Positions 60,838 through 64,000 of a stretch of DNA of 64,000 nucleotides are shown piece after piece. The DNA is from Natrinema versiforme (GTDB taxonomy: Archaea; Halobacteriota; Halobacteria; Halobacteriales; Natrialbaceae), in contig NZ_CP040330.1 in NCBI RefSeq assembly GCF_005576615.1, positions 992,001-1,056,000 on the forward strand. Reading direction: 5' to 3'. Positions within the stretch are counted from its first letter, which is position 1. Each line of letters starts with the position of its first letter. The position numbers and the translations under genes are program-made. The notes beneath the pieces are model-generated. The model was not told the origin of the DNA, searched no databases, and saw nothing but the letters and a program-made list of their open reading frames with translations.

Positions 60838-62037
60838 CTACGTTCTTATGGTCGTCTGGAGTCTTTCAGCAAGCGTGTCGGTATCAACACGAACATCAAC
60901 GCCGACCTGCTCACACTGGACGTACCGGTATTCGTGATCCATGCTCGCGGCCAGTCGGTCAAACGTAGCCATCGTCTTGTCTCCAAACAATTCAATCACC
61001 GTGAGATCGTCGCCGTATAGGATGTTCGTCAGCCCTGCACCGTGGGGTGCAACGACGACGTCAGCACGACGGAATAGGTCGATCTGTTCACGGACGCTCA
61101 ACTCGCCGAGGAGATACGTATTGACGTTGTACTCGTCTAACACACGTTGAACCGCGTCTCTATTCGAGACGCGTCGTACCGTTGCATCGCCGCGTGCGAT
61201 GTAGATCCGGTTACTCCGTTCCTCATCGGAACCGCCATCGCGTACAGTGCCATCACGCATCCGATTACGCATCCAGAAACACTCCTCGGGGATGGGGTCG
61301 GGAAACGTTGGAACGACCAACGAATTCGCCTTCGCGACCCCACCGTCAAAACTGGCGATCTCTCCGGTATAATCGATGATATCGAGCGATTCCTTCATCC
61401 AGCTTGAACAGTCAGCTGGGACAAGCAGCGTCGGATAAATCCCCGTTTCGGAGCCATATCGCTCGAGGAGGCGAACGCGCAAGAGACACTCTACGGTCCA
61501 ATGGTAGTAGTTGTTCCACGGCGGGACGGCAAACGCAACTGTGTCGAATCGCCGATCCGGTTCTCCATCGCCACGGAGTGCATCGAGAGTTCGCCGAGCA
61601 CCGTTCTCCGATATCGACCGTGCGATAGTAACACCGGTTCGTCGCTGTGTGAGCGGCGGCGTTCCGACGGTGTCGGCGATGACGGTTCCCTCCGCAGTGA
61701 GACCAGGACCGACGGGACCGAGTAGCATCGCATCCGGGAACTCGCAAACGAATCTATTTCCGGGTTCGTACTGCTCAGGCGTGTCGAGTCCCCGGAATCC
61801 GGTTGGTCCTTTGAGTCGCATCGGTTCGTTGTATTCTTCGTATTCGAGACATTCCGACCGATTCCGTACGTCGTCGCGGTATAGTATATCAACGCGCTTT
61901 TCGAGAAGATGCTTGTATACGGTTCGATAGAGAAGAAGATCATCGACCACAAGATCACGCCCCTCGGAGATGAGTTCCGCTGCTCCGTCTTGCCGAACCT
62001 TACGGACCGCACGACCCGGGACGTTACTGAGATCCAT
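60838..62037 (-). CDS. Glycosyltransferase family 61 (DUF563)
   Basis: A 399-residue GT61-type enzyme. The family core is NNYYHWTVECLLRVRLLERY (HW motif), followed by RNRIYIARGDATVRR-type (NRIYIARGDATVRRVSNRDA) and VVVAPHGAGLTNILYGD, VIELFGDKTM. It transfers a sugar, often xylose or GlcNAc in eukaryotic relatives; the donor here is unknown. No membrane segment is seen. It starts at ATG 62037 (MDLSNVPGRAVRKVR); an earlier in-frame start is possible. It is convergent with the decayed sulfatase and divergent from the GT2 at 62096. Confidence 0.87.
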   Translation of the reverse strand: MDLSNVPGRAVRKVRQDGAAELISEGRDLVVDDLLLYRTVYKHLLEKRVDILYRDDVRNRSECLEYEEYNEPMRLKGPTGFRGLDTPEQYEPGNRFVCEFPDAMLLGPVGPGLTAEGTVIADTVGTPPLTQRRTGVTIARSISENGARRTLDALRGDGEPDRRFDTVAFAVPPWNNYYHWTVECLLRVRLLERYGSETGIYPTLLVPADCSSWMKESLDIIDYTGEIASFDGGVAKANSLVVPTFPDPIPEECFWMRNRMRDGTVRDGGSDEERSNRIYIARGDATVRRVSNRDAVQRVLDEYNVNTYLLGELSVREQIDLFRRADVVVAPHGAGLTNILYGDDLTVIELFGDKTMATFDRLAASMDHEYRYVQCEQVGVDVRVDTDTLAERLQTTIRT

Positions 62038-62095
62038 CTTCGTTGAGATTTCTATCAGGAACGCTTTTAACAGCACCGGGATATAGCCGTCTTGT

Positions 62096-62998
62096 ATGCC
62101 GTCGTCTCCTCTCGTTTCGTTTATTATCCCAGTTTATAACGATCCGAACGGCCTCCGTGATACGTTGGAATCAGTAACAAGTCAGCGAGATGCTCCGCCG
62201 TTCGAAGTCCTCGTTGTCGACAACGACTCGACGGATGAAACGCCGGCGATTATCGATGCGTTCGAATCGGAATACCCCGACGTGGTGTCCGGATATACCG
62301 AAACGGATGTCCAGAGTTCGTACGCGGCAAGAAACACTGGTCTCGAACGCGCGACCGGAGACATCATCGCATTCTTAGACGCGGACGAAACCGTCGGCAA
62401 GAACTGGCTCGAAACAGCACTCGAAGCGAGGAACGAACAAGATGCCGCGTACCTCGGATGTGCCGTTAAGCTGACTCTCGAGTCGGAGACGCTCGTCGGT
62501 CGGTACAATTCTCGAACCGGATTCCCGGTCCAAGCGTATCTGCAGGAAGAGAATTACGCGCCGACGTGTGCGCTCCTCGTCCGGCGCGAAGTCTTCGAGG
62601 ATGTCGGTGCGTTCGATAGTCGGCTGATTTCGGGTGGCGACATCGAGTTCGGACACCGAGTCGCAGCCGCGGATTACGTGCAGGGATATGCAGAAGATGC
62701 CACTGTCAGCCATCCTGCACGGACATCCCTTGAATCGATCGCGAAGAAGAACTTCCGAGTCGGTCGCGGGTTCTGTCAGAAACAGCGATACTACCCGGAT
62801 CGATATGGCCGACCGGGAATACCACCGACACCGACTGGTTCCGGGAGTAGCGACCATGGAGACGAACCGGACTCCATCGCAACGCGCGTAGCGTTCACGA
62901 TACTTTCGGTAGCGATGCTAGCGTGTCGCGGATTGGGCTACTACTACGAGTTTCTGTTCGGCACAGAACAGATGGCTACGCATTCGCTTTCTCGATGA
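62096..62998 (+). CDS. Glycosyltransferase family 2
   Basis: A 300-residue GT2 protein. VSFIIPVYNDPNGLRDTLES opens the GT-A fold, LVVDNDSTDETPAII and IIAFLDADETVGKNWLETAL (DAD metal motif) follow, and EVFEDVGAFDSRLISGGDIE is the acceptor side. A C-terminal hydrophobic stretch (RVAFTILSVAMLACRGLGYY) may anchor it. Its last 23 nt overlap the end of the convergent GT2 at 62976. It likely extends the lipid-linked glycan. Confidence 0.87.
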   Translation: MPSSPLVSFIIPVYNDPNGLRDTLESVTSQRDAPPFEVLVVDNDSTDETPAIIDAFESEYPDVVSGYTETDVQSSYAARNTGLERATGDIIAFLDADETVGKNWLETALEARNEQDAAYLGCAVKLTLESETLVGRYNSRTGFPVQAYLQEENYAPTCALLVRREVFEDVGAFDSRLISGGDIEFGHRVAAADYVQGYAEDATVSHPARTSLESIAKKNFRVGRGFCQKQRYYPDRYGRPGIPPTPTGSGSSDHGDEPDSIATRVAFTILSVAMLACRGLGYYYEFLFGTEQMATHSLSR

Positions 62999-63914
62999 GA
63001 TTCGGTGTTAGAATCGCGTATAGGTAACCGAGCCCAACAGCACCCGTGAAGAGAACAATCGATAGCAACTGCTTCGCTCCGAATGTTGACGGTGATCGAA
63101 CCAAACTACGAATTCGCCTCGGAATGAAGTGTGTTAGCAATTGCTTCAGATAGTCTCCCTTATCATCGGGGGCGTTTGGATAGAGGAGATCCATTATCCG
63201 TTTCGAGTACCCTTGCCAGAACGATCGGAACACGAGCCACCGAAGGTCACCGCGATAGTCGAACAACTTGTGGTGGACAACCGCGTCTTCGGTGAAAATC
63301 ATCCCTTTGCCGTATCGCTCTAATAACCGAATTCCGACCGGTGCCTCGTGGGCCTGTAAGTGCTGGTCTCCTTTCCTGCCTGTATTGGGATCATAGCCGC
63401 CGACCGTCAAGAATACTGGACGACGGTAAGAGATGTTCGATCCGTACGTGTTTCGGACTTCTTCTTTATCTTCAGCGAACCCAGGCTCTACACAGCCGAC
63501 GAGCCAATAGAACTCCTCCGGAAAGAAGTCGGGTTTCTCCGTCACCCACTCAGGTACGACGTCGCCACCAACTGCGATGGCGTCAGTTTCGTCGTAGACT
63601 CGAGCCAGTTCGGCCACCCAATCGTTCTCGGCGACGGCGTCGTCGTCGATAAACGCGACCACGTCTCCGGTCGCGATTTCGGCACCCCGCGTTCGACTGT
63701 ACGAGATCCCGTGATTCTCGTCGTTACAGTGGAGGACGACGTCGTCGAGACCACCGTAGTCCTCTCGGACGCGTTCGAAGACCGGTTCGTTGCCGTCAAC
63801 GACGATCACGACCTCGAGCGGGTCGTACGTCTGTGCGAGGACGCTATCGACGCACTCCGAAAAGACATCGTAGCGTTCCATCGCGTAGGTACAGATAACG
63901 ACGGAGACCTTCAT
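62976..63914 (-). CDS. AglG-like glucuronosyltransferase (GT2)
   Basis: A 312-residue GT2 protein. KVSVVICTYAMERYDVFSEC opens the fold; VVAFIDDDAVAENDWVAELA carries the DDD metal motif; YGSNISYRRPVFLTVGGYDP and EAPVGIRLLERYGKGMIFTE match the AglE/AglG/AglI group. Two hydrophobic stretches near the end (LSIVLFTGAVGLGYLYAILT) may bind the membrane. The best match by memory is glucosyl-dolichyl-phosphate glucuronosyltransferase AglG; with aglM (uronic acid supply) this is coherent. ATG 63914 is used; the longer frame is a shadow. Confidence 0.85.
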   Translation of the reverse strand: MKVSVVICTYAMERYDVFSECVDSVLAQTYDPLEVVIVVDGNEPVFERVREDYGGLDDVVLHCNDENHGISYSRTRGAEIATGDVVAFIDDDAVAENDWVAELARVYDETDAIAVGGDVVPEWVTEKPDFFPEEFYWLVGCVEPGFAEDKEEVRNTYGSNISYRRPVFLTVGGYDPNTGRKGDQHLQAHEAPVGIRLLERYGKGMIFTEDAVVHHKLFDYRGDLRWLVFRSFWQGYSKRIMDLLYPNAPDDKGDYLKQLLTHFIPRRIRSLVRSPSTFGAKQLLSIVLFTGAVGLGYLYAILTPNLIEKANA

Positions 63915-64000
63915 CGGAGACGGATTTCGGTGAGGCCTGAATAAGCTTTTTCGTTCACACGAGTCCGTTGGCGCGACGATCACGGATCCCTGAGAGTCCG

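Overview
The window is chromosomal DNA from a haloarchaeon, most like the Natrinema/Haloterrigena/Natrialba group. The evidence is high GC, strongly acidic proteins, promoters with a TATA box about 25-30 nt before leaderless ATGs, twin-arginine signals on exported proteins, two bat-type HTH regulators, archaeal pantoate kinase plus phosphopantothenate synthetase, diphthine synthase, a DhnA-type class I aldolase, a Haloferax-like fructose PTS, and Agl-type S-layer glycosylation genes.

Layout. 0-13.5 kb is housekeeping and small conserved genes: the aspS end, an exported esterase, a bat regulator, pantoate kinase (2.7 kb) and phosphopantothenate synthetase (6.8 kb) flanking a 973-residue membrane protein with 13 DUF1508-like repeats, tyrS, an exported DUF305 protein, birA and a universal stress protein. 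13.5-18.3 kb is one 1611-residue secreted protein with an unusual Gln-rich 23-residue repeat domain. 18.8-20.9 kb is a biotin ECF transporter (bioY-bioM-bioN). 21.5 kb is tRNA-Thr(CGT), with a 13-bp copy of its 3' end 213 bp away, and trm5 follows. 23-27.7 kb holds a metal-binding HMA protein, a DUF2182 membrane protein, a Rieske protein, dph5, an unknown membrane protein and a hydrolase.

27.9-35.9 kb is a fructose uptake and catabolism locus. Class I aldolase and FBPase on the plus strand converge on glpR-pfkB and ptfC-ptfA-ptsH-ptsI-ptfB on the minus strand. Fructose is phosphorylated during uptake to fructose-1-P, PfkB makes fructose-1,6-bisphosphate, and aldolase/FBPase handle that product in either direction. 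36.1-45.7 kb is the branched-chain amino acid cluster on the minus strand (leuA, ilvB, ilvN, ilvC, a small ORF, leuC, leuD, a broken EamA transporter, leuB). leuA and the EamA gene carry frameshifts in G runs, which points to homopolymer sequencing error or real decay.

46-50.4 kb is small conserved haloarchaeal genes with several palindromic elements. 50.5-63.9 kb is a cell-surface glycan locus: aglJ-like and aglG-like glycosyltransferases, aglM, aglF, a flippase flanked by two paralogous sulfatase-fold enzymes, a third decayed sulfatase-fold gene, a GT61 and another GT2. From about 55 kb the DNA is visibly richer in A+T, as expected for an exchangeable surface-polysaccharide island. No rRNA, CRISPR array or intact insertion sequence was seen.
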